From: Afipia sp.
GTDB taxonomy: Bacteria > Pseudomonadota > Alphaproteobacteria > Rhizobiales > Xanthobacteraceae
DNA length: 5,507 nucleotides
Assembly (NCBI GenBank): GCA_026400415.1
Contig: JAPLPA010000383.1
Location: 1-5,507, forward strand
Reading direction: 5' to 3'
A program made the position numbers and the translations under genes. Below are positions 1 to 5,484 of this stretch, piece after piece. The notes beneath the pieces are model-generated. The model did no database searches. It was given only the letters and a program-made list of their open reading frames with translations, and was not told where the DNA came from. The first letter of the stretch is position 1. Every line of letters starts with the position of its first letter.

Positions 1-436
1 CCGCGAGGGCCGAGAAGCCACCCATCGGCACCACGATAGCGCCGTAAACAAAAAGTCCGATGATGATGGATGGCGCACTCAACAGAATTCCGTTGATGAA
101 CCGAATGACCTCGGTGAGCTTGTCGTGCTTGCCGTATTCAGCGAGATACGTGCCTGCAAACAATCCCAGCGGCGCGCCAATGCCAACGCCGATGACCGTC
201 ATGATGATCGAGCCCACGATGGCGTTTTTCAATCCGCCTTCGCTTGAACCTGGTGGCGGTGTGTTCTCTGTGAAGATCTGCAGATGCAAACCGGAAAGGC
301 CGTTCGAGAACAGCGTGAACAGGATCAGCGCGAGCCACGTGACGCCGAACAGTGCGGTACCCACGCAAAGCACGCGGATGAAAATATCCTTGCGGCGGCG
401 CGAGGCGTAGATCGGGTTGATGGTTTGATCCGACAT
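1..436 (-). CDS. pstA: Phosphate ABC transporter permease PstA (partial, 3' end beyond window)
   Basis: PstA is the second inner-membrane permease of the high-affinity phosphate importer PstSCAB; it pairs with PstC to form the channel and docks the ATPase PstB. I translated this frame by hand from the ATG at 436-434; it stays open for 145 codons to the window edge. The N-terminus reads [17 protein letters not shown], followed by a first membrane helix at about residues 19-43, a periplasmic stretch containing [18 protein letters not shown], a second helix at about 72-96 and a third starting near 118 ([15 protein letters not shown]). The [11 protein letters not shown] entry into the permease domain and the [12 protein letters not shown] segment are typical of PstA. 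The coupling EAA loop would lie beyond the edge. The pstC stop and this start share one base (TGATG), so translational coupling is likely. Truncation is due to the window only; no internal stop is seen. Confidence 0.95.
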   Translation of the reverse strand, partial: MSDQTINPIYASRRRKDIFIRVLCVGTALFGVTWLALILFTLFSNGLSGLHLQIFTENTPPPGSSEGGLKNAIVGSIIMTVIGVGIGAPLGLFAGTYLAEYGKHDKLTEVIRFINGILLSAPSIIIGLFVYGAIVVPMGGFSALA

Positions 437-1437
437 CAGTTGCCCGCCTTCTTCTCAAGACGCGACAGCATGATGCGCGCGGCGGCCAGCACGAAGAACG
501 TTAGAATAAAGAGTAGCAGTCCCAGAAGAATCAGACCTGATTGATGCAAGCCGTCGCTTTCGGCGAATTCGGACGCAATGGCCGCCGAGATCGTCGTTCC
601 GGGCGCAAAGATCGAGCCGTTGATGCGAAACGAATTGCCGATGATAAAGGTAACGGCCATCGTCTCGCCGAGTGCGCGACCGAGCGCCAGCATGATGCCG
701 CCGATCACACCGACGCGGGTGTAAGGAATGACGACGTTCTTGACGACTTCCCATGTGGTGCAGCCGACGCCATACGCAGCCTCTTTCAGAACAGGCGGCA
801 CGGTCTTGAATACATCGACCGAGATTGCGGTGATGAAGGGCAGCACCATGATGGCCAACACCAATGAGGCGTTGAACAGACTGAGATAAGATGGGGGGCC
901 GGCGAAGATGGATTGCAGAACCGGGATGCCGGAAAAAATTTTGATCATGAATGGTTGAAACGTGTCGGCGAGAAACGGGCCGAGCACGAAGAAGCCCCAC
1001 ATGCCGTAGATGATCGAGGGAATTCCCGCGAGCAGTTCGACCGCCATGCCGATGGGGCGGCGCAGCCATTGCGGGCAAAGCTCAGTCAGAAAGATTGCGA
1101 TGCCGAGCCCGACGGGAATCGCAATCAGCATCGCGATGAACGACGTGACGAGCGTTCCGTAGATCGGACCGAGCGCGCCCAGCACCGGCGGATCGGCAGA
1201 CGGTGCCCAGCGCAGTGTCCACAAGAACGCGACGCCGTATTCTTTCATCGCGGGCCACGCGCCTGCAATGAGCGAAAGGATGATACCGCCGAGAATGAGC
1301 AGGACTGAAATTGCGCAGGCGCGCGTCGTCCAGTAAAAGGCGACATCGCCGAACTTGAAGGCGCTTAACGCGCGCGCGCGGTCGTAAGGTCCAGCAGCAG
1401 ATTCAATCGATACGCCCTGAACCGCCATATCCGCCAC
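436..1437 (-). CDS. pstC: Phosphate ABC transporter permease PstC
   Basis: PstC is an inner-membrane permease of PstSCAB and forms the phosphate channel with PstA. With a GTG start at 1437-1435 it has 333 residues, close to the usual size. Visible parts (numbered from that start): a cytoplasmic N-terminus, a first helix at about 41-60, a periplasmic segment with [24 protein letters not shown], then the permease core from about 90 with [17 protein letters not shown], the loop [19 protein letters not shown] (the EAA-type motif at about 219-221 that contacts PstB), [10 protein letters not shown] and a last helix at about 301-321. Three starts are possible. TTG at 1443 abuts the AGGGG at 1448-1444 with no spacer; ATG at 1428 is about 15 bases from it; GTG at 1437 is 6 bases from it and gives MADMAVQ, so I prefer GTG. 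The gene follows pstS in the same operon after a stem-loop gap and overlaps pstA by one base. Confidence 0.95.
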   Translation of the reverse strand: MADMAVQGVSIESAAGPYDRARALSAFKFGDVAFYWTTRACAISVLLILGGIILSLIAGAWPAMKEYGVAFLWTLRWAPSADPPVLGALGPIYGTLVTSFIAMLIAIPVGLGIAIFLTELCPQWLRRPIGMAVELLAGIPSIIYGMWGFFVLGPFLADTFQPFMIKIFSGIPVLQSIFAGPPSYLSLFNASLVLAIMVLPFITAISVDVFKTVPPVLKEAAYGVGCTTWEVVKNVVIPYTRVGVIGGIMLALGRALGETMAVTFIIGNSFRINGSIFAPGTTISAAIASEFAESDGLHQSGLILLGLLLFILTFFVLAAARIMLSRLEKKAGN

Positions 1438-1443
1438 GCCCAA

Positions 1444-1448
1444 CCCCT
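1444..1448 (-). promoter_or_regulatory. Ribosome binding site deciding the pstC start
   Basis: The minus strand reads AGGGG here, the only good anti-16S match upstream of pstC. The spacer is 0 to TTG(1443), 6 bases to GTG(1437) and 15 bases to ATG(1428). Normal spacing of about 5-9 bases therefore selects GTG. No experimental support is available from the sequence alone. Confidence 0.5.
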
Positions 1449-1482
1449 GTCTTCTAACTCTAACTCAAATTTGTCACCGCGC

Positions 1483-1524
1483 GCGAAGCAATCCAGTCTT
1501 TACATCCGAGACGGATTGCTTCGC
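1483..1524 (-). promoter_or_regulatory. Intercistronic stem-loop between pstS and pstC
   Basis: A perfect 12-base inverted repeat, GCGAAGCAATCC (1524-1513 in mRNA sense) and GGATTGCTTCGC (1494-1483), encloses a further 4-bp stem (GTCT/AGAC, 1512-1509 with 1499-1496) offset by one unpaired base at 1495. The loop is 9 bases. It begins 21 bases after the pstS stop. No run of U follows, so it is not a standard intrinsic terminator. By analogy with other binding-protein/permease operons, it probably protects the 3' end of a processed pstS message, or partly attenuates read-through, so that PstS is made in excess over PstC and PstA. The structure is seen in sequence; the role is inferred. Confidence 0.75.
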
Positions 1525-1545
1525 TTCGCAGCGACTTTCGGTGTC

Positions 1546-2556
1546 TTAGCTCTTGATGTCAGCCGACCAGGTCTTTTCGATCAGCTTCACGACGGGCTCA
1601 GGCATCGGAATGTAGTCGAGTTCCTCGGCCATCTTGCCGCCCTTGGCGAATGCCCACTTGAAGAATTTCACGGCTTCGGCGGACGCCGCCTTATCGACAG
1701 GCTCTTTATACATGAGGATAAAGGTCGCAGCCGTGATCGGCCATGACGCTTCGCCGGGCTGGTCGGTCAGGATCACGTAGTAACCCGGAGCCTTCGCCCA
1801 ATCCGCATTCGATGCAGCAGCCTGAAACGACGCAACGGTTGGCTGCACGGTCTTGCCGGCTTTGTTGATGAGCGCTGTGTAGGTCAGCTTGTTCTGCTTG
1901 GCATAAGCATATTCGACATAACCGATCGAGTTCTTGGTCTGGCCGACATTGCCGGCAACGCCCTCGTTGCCTTTTGCGCCGACGCCGGCTGGCCACTCAA
2001 CCGCGGTGCCGGAGCCGACTTTGGATTTCCATTCGGCATTCGCCTTCGATAGATAGTCCGTGAAGTTGAACGACGTTCCCGAACCGTCCGAGCGGCGCAC
2101 GACAGTGATCGCTTCGGTCGGCAGCTTCAATTTCGGATTGAGCTTGGCAATCGCAGGATCGTCCCACTTGGTGATCTTGCCGAGATAGATGTCGCCGAGC
2201 AGTTCACCGGAGAGAACGAGTTCACCTGGCTTGATGCCTTCGAGGTTTACGACCGGCACAATCGCGCCCATCACCATCGGCCACTGCGAAAGGCCGTCCT
2301 TGTCGAGCGCTTCGGCTTTCAGAGGCGCGTCAGTTGCGCCGAACGTGACGGTCTTGGCGAGGATCTGCTTGATGCCCGCGCCAGAGCCGATCGACTGATA
2401 ATTCAAACCGTTGCCGGTCTCTTTCTTGTAAGCATCCGCCCACTTCGAATAGATCGGGAACGGGAAGGTTGCGCCCGCGCCCGTAATGTCAGCGGCAAAT
2501 GCCGACGTCGATGCGGCGACAAGGCCAGCAGCGACGATTGTTTTGAGGATATTCAT
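1546..2556 (-). CDS. pstS: Periplasmic phosphate-binding protein PstS
   Basis: PstS is the periplasmic receptor that binds inorganic phosphate and delivers it to PstC/PstA. From the ATG at 2556-2554 the precursor is 336 residues. Residues 1-21 ([21 protein letters not shown]) form a signal peptide with a likely cleavage AFA|ADITG; there is no lipobox cysteine, so the mature protein should be soluble. Phosphate-site motifs typical of the family are present: [14 protein letters not shown] (26-39), YQSIGSGAG (53-61), GATDAPL (73-79) and [12 protein letters not shown] (152-163, with the Arg, Asp, Ser and Thr that bind the anion), then [12 protein letters not shown] (211-222). The whole chain aligns by eye with Escherichia coli PstS. 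An ATG four codons upstream (2568) is in frame, but GGAGAT at 2566-2561 lies inside that extension with a 4-base spacer to the 2556 ATG, so the shorter start is preferred. A Pho box lies upstream, and pstC and pstA follow. Confidence 0.97.
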   Translation of the reverse strand: MNILKTIVAAGLVAASTSAFAADITGAGATFPFPIYSKWADAYKKETGNGLNYQSIGSGAGIKQILAKTVTFGATDAPLKAEALDKDGLSQWPMVMGAIVPVVNLEGIKPGELVLSGELLGDIYLGKITKWDDPAIAKLNPKLKLPTEAITVVRRSDGSGTSFNFTDYLSKANAEWKSKVGSGTAVEWPAGVGAKGNEGVAGNVGQTKNSIGYVEYAYAKQNKLTYTALINKAGKTVQPTVASFQAAASNADWAKAPGYYVILTDQPGEASWPITAATFILMYKEPVDKAASAEAVKFFKWAFAKGGKMAEELDYIPMPEPVVKLIEKTWSADIKS

Positions 2557-2560
2557 CCAA

Positions 2561-2566
2561 ATCTCC
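2561..2566 (-). promoter_or_regulatory. Ribosome binding site of pstS
   Basis: GGAGAT on the minus strand is a good Shine-Dalgarno match just ahead of the ATG at 2556-2554 (4 bases from the end of GGAGAT, 6 from GGAG). It overlaps the coding region implied by the alternative upstream ATG at 2568, which argues against that longer start. The shorter start also begins directly with a normal signal peptide. Confidence 0.7.
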
Positions 2567-2573
2567 ATGTGTC

Positions 2574-2608
2574 GTGAGCGAAGTGCCGATGCACCCGAAA
2601 GCGCTCAC
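2574..2608 (-). promoter_or_regulatory. pstS leader stem-loop, start-proximal
   Basis: In mRNA sense GTGAGCG (2608-2602) pairs perfectly with CGCTCAC (2580-2574). Inside, after an asymmetric internal loop (7 bases on one side, 2 on the other), GTGC (2594-2591) pairs with GCAC (2586-2583) across the tetraloop ATCG. The base of the stem is 7 bases ahead of the pstS Shine-Dalgarno, leaving it unpaired. Plausible roles are 5' stabilisation of a highly expressed message or control of ribosome access. I do not recognise a known riboswitch class. The pairing is seen; the function is inferred. Confidence 0.5.
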
Positions 2609-2609
2609 T

Positions 2610-2629
2610 GCGGCCCGTGTAGGGACCGC
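2610..2629 (-). promoter_or_regulatory. pstS leader stem-loop, 5'-proximal
   Basis: In mRNA sense GCGG (2629-2626), one bulged U (2625) and CCC (2624-2622) pair with GGG (2616-2614) and CCGC (2613-2610) around the 5-base loop UACAC. The result is a 7-bp, mostly G-C stem, only one base away from the next leader stem-loop. If transcription starts near 2633 as the promoter layout suggests, this hairpin would sit almost at the 5' end of the message, a position known to shield bacterial mRNAs from 5'-dependent decay. The function is inferred. Confidence 0.45.
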
Positions 2630-2639
2630 ACATGCAGCT

Positions 2640-2671
2640 TTTATGATGGTTGGATGACACTCATATGACAC
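2640..2671 (-). promoter_or_regulatory. Pho box and promoter of the pst operon (PhoB site)
   Basis: Two direct repeats of GTGTCAT with 11-base periodicity, GTGTCATATGA (2671-2661) and GTGTCATCCAA (2660-2650), match the PhoB recognition unit (consensus about CTGTCAT repeated every 11 bases). A third, weaker unit CCATCATAAAA (2649-2639) keeps the period and contains CATAAA (2645-2640), a reasonable -10 hexamer. No good -35 is present, as expected when PhoB docked on the Pho box replaces it. Transcription would start near 2633, giving a leader of about 77 bases before pstS. The box lies 26 bases after the phoR stop, so it drives pstS onward, not phoR. It should be active when phosphate is scarce. 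Confidence 0.85.
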
Positions 2672-2697
2672 CCGCAAGGACCGGGAATCGCTTGGTT

Positions 2698-4005
2698 TTA
2701 AGCGCCCGACAAAGGCTTGGGCTGTGGAAAAGCGGCCGTGAATGTCGCGCCCTGTCCGGGAACGCTCTCGATTGCGAGCCGCCCGCGATGGCGGTTGAGA
2801 ATGTGCTTAACCAATGAGAGGCCGAGACCCGTGCCGCCCTGCGCGCGGCTGTCGCCGACATCGACACGGTAAAATCGCTCGGTGAGACGCGGCAGATGTT
2901 CCGTCGCAATGCCGGGTCCGAAGTCGCGCACGCTGACGCGTGTCTCTGCATTGCCTTCGCCGGTCGATGCTTCGTTCAACGACACAATGACGCGCCCACC
3001 CGATGCGCCGTACTTCAATCCATTCTCGATCAGGTTCTCGAAAAGCCGCAGTAATTCTTCGGAATCACCCGCGATCATAACCGGCGTATCGGGTAATTGC
3101 GCCTCAATCGTCACATGCCGTTCCTTGGCTAACGGCTCAAGTCCGTCAATCACCTGACGCACCAGCGGCACAAGATCGACCTGCGCGTCTGGGCGGACAT
3201 GCGCGGAGAGTTCGACGCGCGACAGCGACAGCAGATCGTCGATCAGCCGCGCCATGCGGGTTGCCTGCGCGTGCATGATTCCCAGAAATCTCTCGCGCGC
3301 TTTTGCGTCGTCTTTCGCCGGACCCTGCAGCGTGTCGATGAACCCCGACAATGCGGCGAGCGGCGTGCGCAATTCATGGCTGGCATTTGCGACGAAATCC
3401 GCGCGCATTTCCTCGACACGCCGCAGCGGCGTCTGATCATGAAACGTCATCAGCAGACATGATTCAGTTCCGCCGAACGCGGACGGTAGCGCCAGCGGCG
3501 TCACGATCAATTCCATCCAGCGCTCGACCGGAACGCGATCGACATACATGGCGCGTTGCGCCTCGCGCGTTGCGATTGCCTGACGAAGTGCTGCAATGAT
3601 TTCAGGCGAGCGCAACGCGAACAATGCGAGTTCATTCTTGCGCAATGCGGGCGCAAGTTGTGCCGCCGCGAGATTGAATTGCAGTACGCGGCCGGCGCGG
3701 TCCAGCAAGACAGCGGCCTCCGGCATTCCCGACACCAGCGCCTGCACGACCGACGTTTCCGCGGGACGCAGGCCGATCAAATCTTCTGCCGCAGGAGAAT
3801 CCTGTCGCAATTTCCACGGCACGAGTGCGGCAGCAACAATACAGAGCAACACCAGTGCGGCTTGCCCAAACGTCAGGCCTCCGAAAATCACTGCGGCCGC
3901 AAGGCCAATCGACCCGCCGAGCAGCACAATCGCCGACCGCCGCAGCCGGTCGGGCCAACTTTCGGATCGCGGCTCGATACTCGTCGATGAAGGATTGTTT
4001 GCCAT
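2698..4005 (-). CDS. phoR: Phosphate regulon sensor histidine kinase PhoR
   Basis: PhoR is the inner-membrane kinase/phosphatase of the PhoR-PhoB two-component system; it responds to phosphate through PstSCAB and PhoU and phosphorylates PhoB. It has 435 residues, the usual length. The order is: a short cytoplasmic tail; two closely spaced helices (about 25-43 and 47-64) with almost no periplasmic loop between them; a PAS-like region (about 84-190); a dimerisation/phosphoacceptor domain with FVANASHELRTPLAAL, in which His210 is the phosphorylated residue; then the ATPase domain with the N box (LFENLIENGLKYG, Asn324 and Asn328), G1 (DFGPGI, 361-366), the F box around ERFYR (376-380) and G2 (GGTGLGLSLVKHI, 390-402). 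All key residues are intact. No external sensor domain exists, which fits sensing via the transporter. The phoR-pstS-pstC-pstA order supports PhoR over other kinases. The ATG at 4005-4003 has only a weak GGCGA ahead of it. No Pho box is seen upstream. Confidence 0.94.
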   Translation of the reverse strand: MANNPSSTSIEPRSESWPDRLRRSAIVLLGGSIGLAAAVIFGGLTFGQAALVLLCIVAAALVPWKLRQDSPAAEDLIGLRPAETSVVQALVSGMPEAAVLLDRAGRVLQFNLAAAQLAPALRKNELALFALRSPEIIAALRQAIATREAQRAMYVDRVPVERWMELIVTPLALPSAFGGTESCLLMTFHDQTPLRRVEEMRADFVANASHELRTPLAALSGFIDTLQGPAKDDAKARERFLGIMHAQATRMARLIDDLLSLSRVELSAHVRPDAQVDLVPLVRQVIDGLEPLAKERHVTIEAQLPDTPVMIAGDSEELLRLFENLIENGLKYGASGGRVIVSLNEASTGEGNAETRVSVRDFGPGIATEHLPRLTERFYRVDVGDSRAQGGTGLGLSLVKHILNRHRGRLAIESVPGQGATFTAAFPQPKPLSGA

Positions 4006-4039
4006 TCGGTTCGCCGGTTACGCGTCACGTTCTAACGCA

Positions 4040-4076
4040 GCGTGATCTTGCCGAAAACCGGTTTTCTCGCCGGTTT
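4040..4076. repeat. Palindromic repeat remnant between phoR and the UPF0104 gene
   Basis: The plus strand carries a perfect 14-base palindrome GAAAACCGGTTTTC (4053-4066) preceded by GCGTGATCTTGCC. A second pairing, AAACCGG (4055-4061) with CCGGTTT (4070-4076), reaches the UPF0104 stop codon. The left part closely resembles an intergenic repeat I recall from many Rhizobiales genomes (GCATGATC, a few bases, then CCGAAAACCGG), in which the second half normally returns to GATCATGC. That half is missing here, so this looks like a decayed or half copy. It could act as a weak transcription end for the upstream gene, but no U-run follows. Confidence 0.5.
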
Positions 4077-5137
4077 CAGTTAACTGCCGAATTCGGCTTT
4101 CGCGGCGGGTCCGGCTGCGCCACCTCATCGAGATGCCTCATCGCCGCCTTTACGCGCCTCGCCTTCATACCAATCAGCAACTCGCGGACCGACAGCAATG
4201 CCAGCGAAATAGCGAACGGGACATAATAATAAAGAACGCGAAACAGTAGCAGGCTTGCGAGCAGCTCTTCGCGTGCAAACCGGCTTTGAAAATGCAGACA
4301 GCCGTAAAGCATCGCGGCGTCGAACACACCGAGCCCGCCCGGTGAATGGCTGGCAAAGCCGAGCAGCGTAGCCGACACGAAGATGACGGCAACGACGACG
4401 AAATCGACATGAGGCGTCGCCGGCATCAGAATATACATCGCCAGCGAACAGAACGTCAGATCGACAATACCTATAATAATTTGCAAGAGCGTCAGCTGAC
4501 CGCCGGGCAGCGTCACTGTCCACGTGCCGCGACCTACGACGCGCTGTTTGTTCCAGACCCAAGCCACGTATGCGGTTAATCCCGCGATGATGGCGAACGC
4601 AAAGACGCGGTTTACCCATTGCGGAAGGTGATTGATCGACGACGCTGCGTCGGGGTGATAGGCGACGCCAAGCCCAAGCACAGCCGCGTTGCCGAGCCAG
4701 AAGGTGAGGCCTGCGAGAAAACAGATTTTGGCGACATCGATCGCGTTTAGCTGATACGCCGAGTAGATGCGGTAGCGTACCGCGCCGCCTGTCAGCACGC
4801 TGGCGCCGACATTATGGCCGATCGAATAGGACGTAAAAGCAGCGAAAGCAGCAATGCGGTAAGGCACATCGGTCTTGCCGATCGTCCTCAACGCAAACAG
4901 ATCGTAGAATGTCAGCGTGAAATAGCCGGCCGCGACGCAAAGGCCTGCGAGCACAATCGCCTGCATCTTGGTTGCCCGCATGGCGTGGACAACTTCAGAA
5001 AAATTCAGGCTCTTGAGCATGTGATAGAGGACGTAGCCCGCCACCACGATGATGGTAAGGCTGATCAAGGCGCCAATCTTGTGCAGGATATTTTTCTCGC
5101 GGGCGAACGCGATCATCCCACGTAATTTTTCAAGCAT
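4076..5137 (-). CDS. UPF0104 / LPG_synthase_TM family integral membrane protein (MprF flippase-like half)
   Basis: A 353-residue polytopic protein with about eight hydrophobic segments (roughly 21-39, 60-83, 93-115, 133-158, 177-197, 215-237, 245-262 and 290-318) and a basic, proline-containing cytoplasmic tail (LIGMKARRVKAAMRH, then PDPPRKPNS). Two conserved family signatures are visible: YSIGHNVGASVLTGGAVRYR (104-123) and GFASHSPGGLGVFDAAML (260-277, the PGGLGVF motif). These match the membrane domain of lysyl-phosphatidylglycerol synthase MprF and the YbhN-like UPF0104 proteins. The chain ends where MprF would continue into its aminoacyl-transferase domain, so this is a stand-alone membrane half that should not aminoacylate lipids itself. 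A lipid-handling or flipping role is known for MprF and only inferred here. The start is supported by GAGGA 4 bases ahead of the ATG. The stop lies 70 bases ahead of phoR on the same strand, so co-transcription is possible but not shown. Confidence 0.85.
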   Translation of the reverse strand: MLEKLRGMIAFAREKNILHKIGALISLTIIVVAGYVLYHMLKSLNFSEVVHAMRATKMQAIVLAGLCVAAGYFTLTFYDLFALRTIGKTDVPYRIAAFAAFTSYSIGHNVGASVLTGGAVRYRIYSAYQLNAIDVAKICFLAGLTFWLGNAAVLGLGVAYHPDAASSINHLPQWVNRVFAFAIIAGLTAYVAWVWNKQRVVGRGTWTVTLPGGQLTLLQIIIGIVDLTFCSLAMYILMPATPHVDFVVVAVIFVSATLLGFASHSPGGLGVFDAAMLYGCLHFQSRFAREELLASLLLFRVLYYYVPFAISLALLSVRELLIGMKARRVKAAMRHLDEVAQPDPPRKPNSAVN

Positions 5138-5141
5138 TCAG

Positions 5142-5146
5142 TCCTC
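5142..5146 (-). promoter_or_regulatory. Ribosome binding site of the UPF0104 gene
   Basis: The minus strand reads GAGGA here, with a 4-base spacer (CTGA) to the ATG at 5137-5135. It is the best Shine-Dalgarno match near this gene and supports that ATG over later methionines such as residue 8. Confidence 0.55.
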
Positions 5147-5156
5147 GACCCAAAAC

Positions 5157-5216
5157 CCTTGCTTTATCGCGTTTTCTTTACGCGAACCGGTATCCACTTC
5201 GCTCGAAAACGCTCTA
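5157..5216. repeat. RIME-like intergenic palindromic repeat
   Basis: The core is an 8-base perfect inverted repeat, GCGTTTTC (5169-5176) and GAAAACGC (5205-5212), enclosing a second stem GCGAA (5182-5186) / TTCGC (5198-5202) around ACCGGTATCC. The minus-strand string AGCGTTTTCGAGCGAAGTGG followed by ATACCGGTTCGCGT is nearly identical to a repeat I remember as scattered through intergenic DNA of Bradyrhizobium and relatives, akin to Rhizobium intergenic mosaic elements. The outer limits are approximate, extended because the flanking GCGATAAAGCAAGG also resembles the usual continuation. It lies just upstream of the UPF0104 ribosome binding site and would fold in that mRNA leader if transcription starts further up. 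Confidence 0.65.
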
Positions 5217-5301
5217 ACCCCGTCAGGTTTCCTAGCAGACCCTGTGCGCCGTCGCGAGTATGGGATCGACGATTTAATTTGCACCGGGATGCCCTGCGGC
5301 C

Positions 5302-5484
5302 TTATGCCCGCGGCGCAAGCCGGGAGACGACCAGAGCGCGCAGCCATGCGCCGGCAGCACAACCGGCAAGATATACGAAGAACATGACGAGGCCGAGATC
5401 GAGCCAGTATCCCGCGCGCCCCGGCACCAGGCGCAGCAGCGATACAAGAATGATGGCAGCCAGCGCCGCAGCGCATCGCTTCAT
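5302..5484 (-). CDS. Small two-helix membrane protein, function unknown (start uncertain)
   Basis: From the ATG at 5484-5482 this gives a 60-residue protein beginning MKRCAAALAAIILVSLL, with hydrophobic segments at about 4-18 and 27-48 separated by RLVPGRAGYW and a short basic end (RALVVSRLAPRA). The pattern of two membrane helices, a Gly/Pro turn and positive ends looks like a real small membrane protein rather than a shadow frame, and no better reading exists in this stretch. I do not recognise the family. The frame stays open upstream through a TTG at 5499 to the window edge (reading LALSDPAMKR), so the protein may start outside and be longer. No convincing Shine-Dalgarno is seen before the ATG. 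It is on the same strand as the UPF0104 gene, 164 bases ahead of it. A chance frame in G+C-rich DNA remains possible. Confidence 0.5.
   Translation of the reverse strand: MKRCAAALAAIILVSLLRLVPGRAGYWLDLGLVMFFVYLAGCAAGAWLRALVVSRLAPRA

Larger units (their letters stand above)
2553..2633 (-). other. Possible 26-codon leader reading frame overlapping the pstS start
   Basis: An ATG at 2633-2631 opens a frame of 26 codons ([20 protein letters not shown], then DTWRFG) that ends in a TGA at 2555-2553, sharing ATGA with the pstS start codon. That junction is the usual geometry of translational coupling. The frame spans both leader hairpins. I see no convincing Shine-Dalgarno ahead of it, but the predicted transcription start falls near this ATG, so it could be read leaderless. 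It is too short to judge by codon use, resembles nothing I know, and may be chance. It is listed as a candidate only. Confidence 0.2.

Noticed and set aside
455..1078. A 207-codon minus-strand frame inside pstC.
   Set aside because: It is a shadow of pstC in another frame; the composition is Arg/His-rich and low-complexity, and the PstC reading is unambiguous.
1369..1380. A (CG)6 alternating run that could adopt Z-DNA.
   Set aside because: It lies within pstC codons for Arg-Ala-Arg in a G+C-rich genome; too short and coding-constrained to suggest a structural role.
2671..2685. A 4-bp CCCG/CGGG stem just after phoR as a possible phoR terminator.
   Set aside because: The stem is too short, no U-run follows and it abuts the Pho box.
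3556..4045. Two plus-strand frames of 144 and 149 codons opposite the 5' part of phoR.
   Set aside because: They are antisense shadows of an intact, fully conserved PhoR; long spurious frames are common in G+C-rich coding DNA.
4025..4045. An inverted repeat TCACG/CGTGA upstream of phoR as a regulator site.
   Set aside because: Only 5 bp with an 11-base gap; it matches no motif I know and has no Pho-box spacing.
5217..5301. A promoter for the UPF0104 gene in the A+T-richer patch around 5270-5280.
   Set aside because: A CATACT-like -10 can be picked out near 5260, but no credible -35 accompanies it, so I see nothing I can support in this stretch.
5138..5476. A 112-residue minus-strand frame ending TGA directly next to the UPF0104 ATG (TGAATG).
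   Set aside because: Its translation is rich in Arg, Cys and Ser without domain signals, it overlaps the better small membrane protein frame and it runs through the palindromic repeat. The adjacent stop/start looks accidental.
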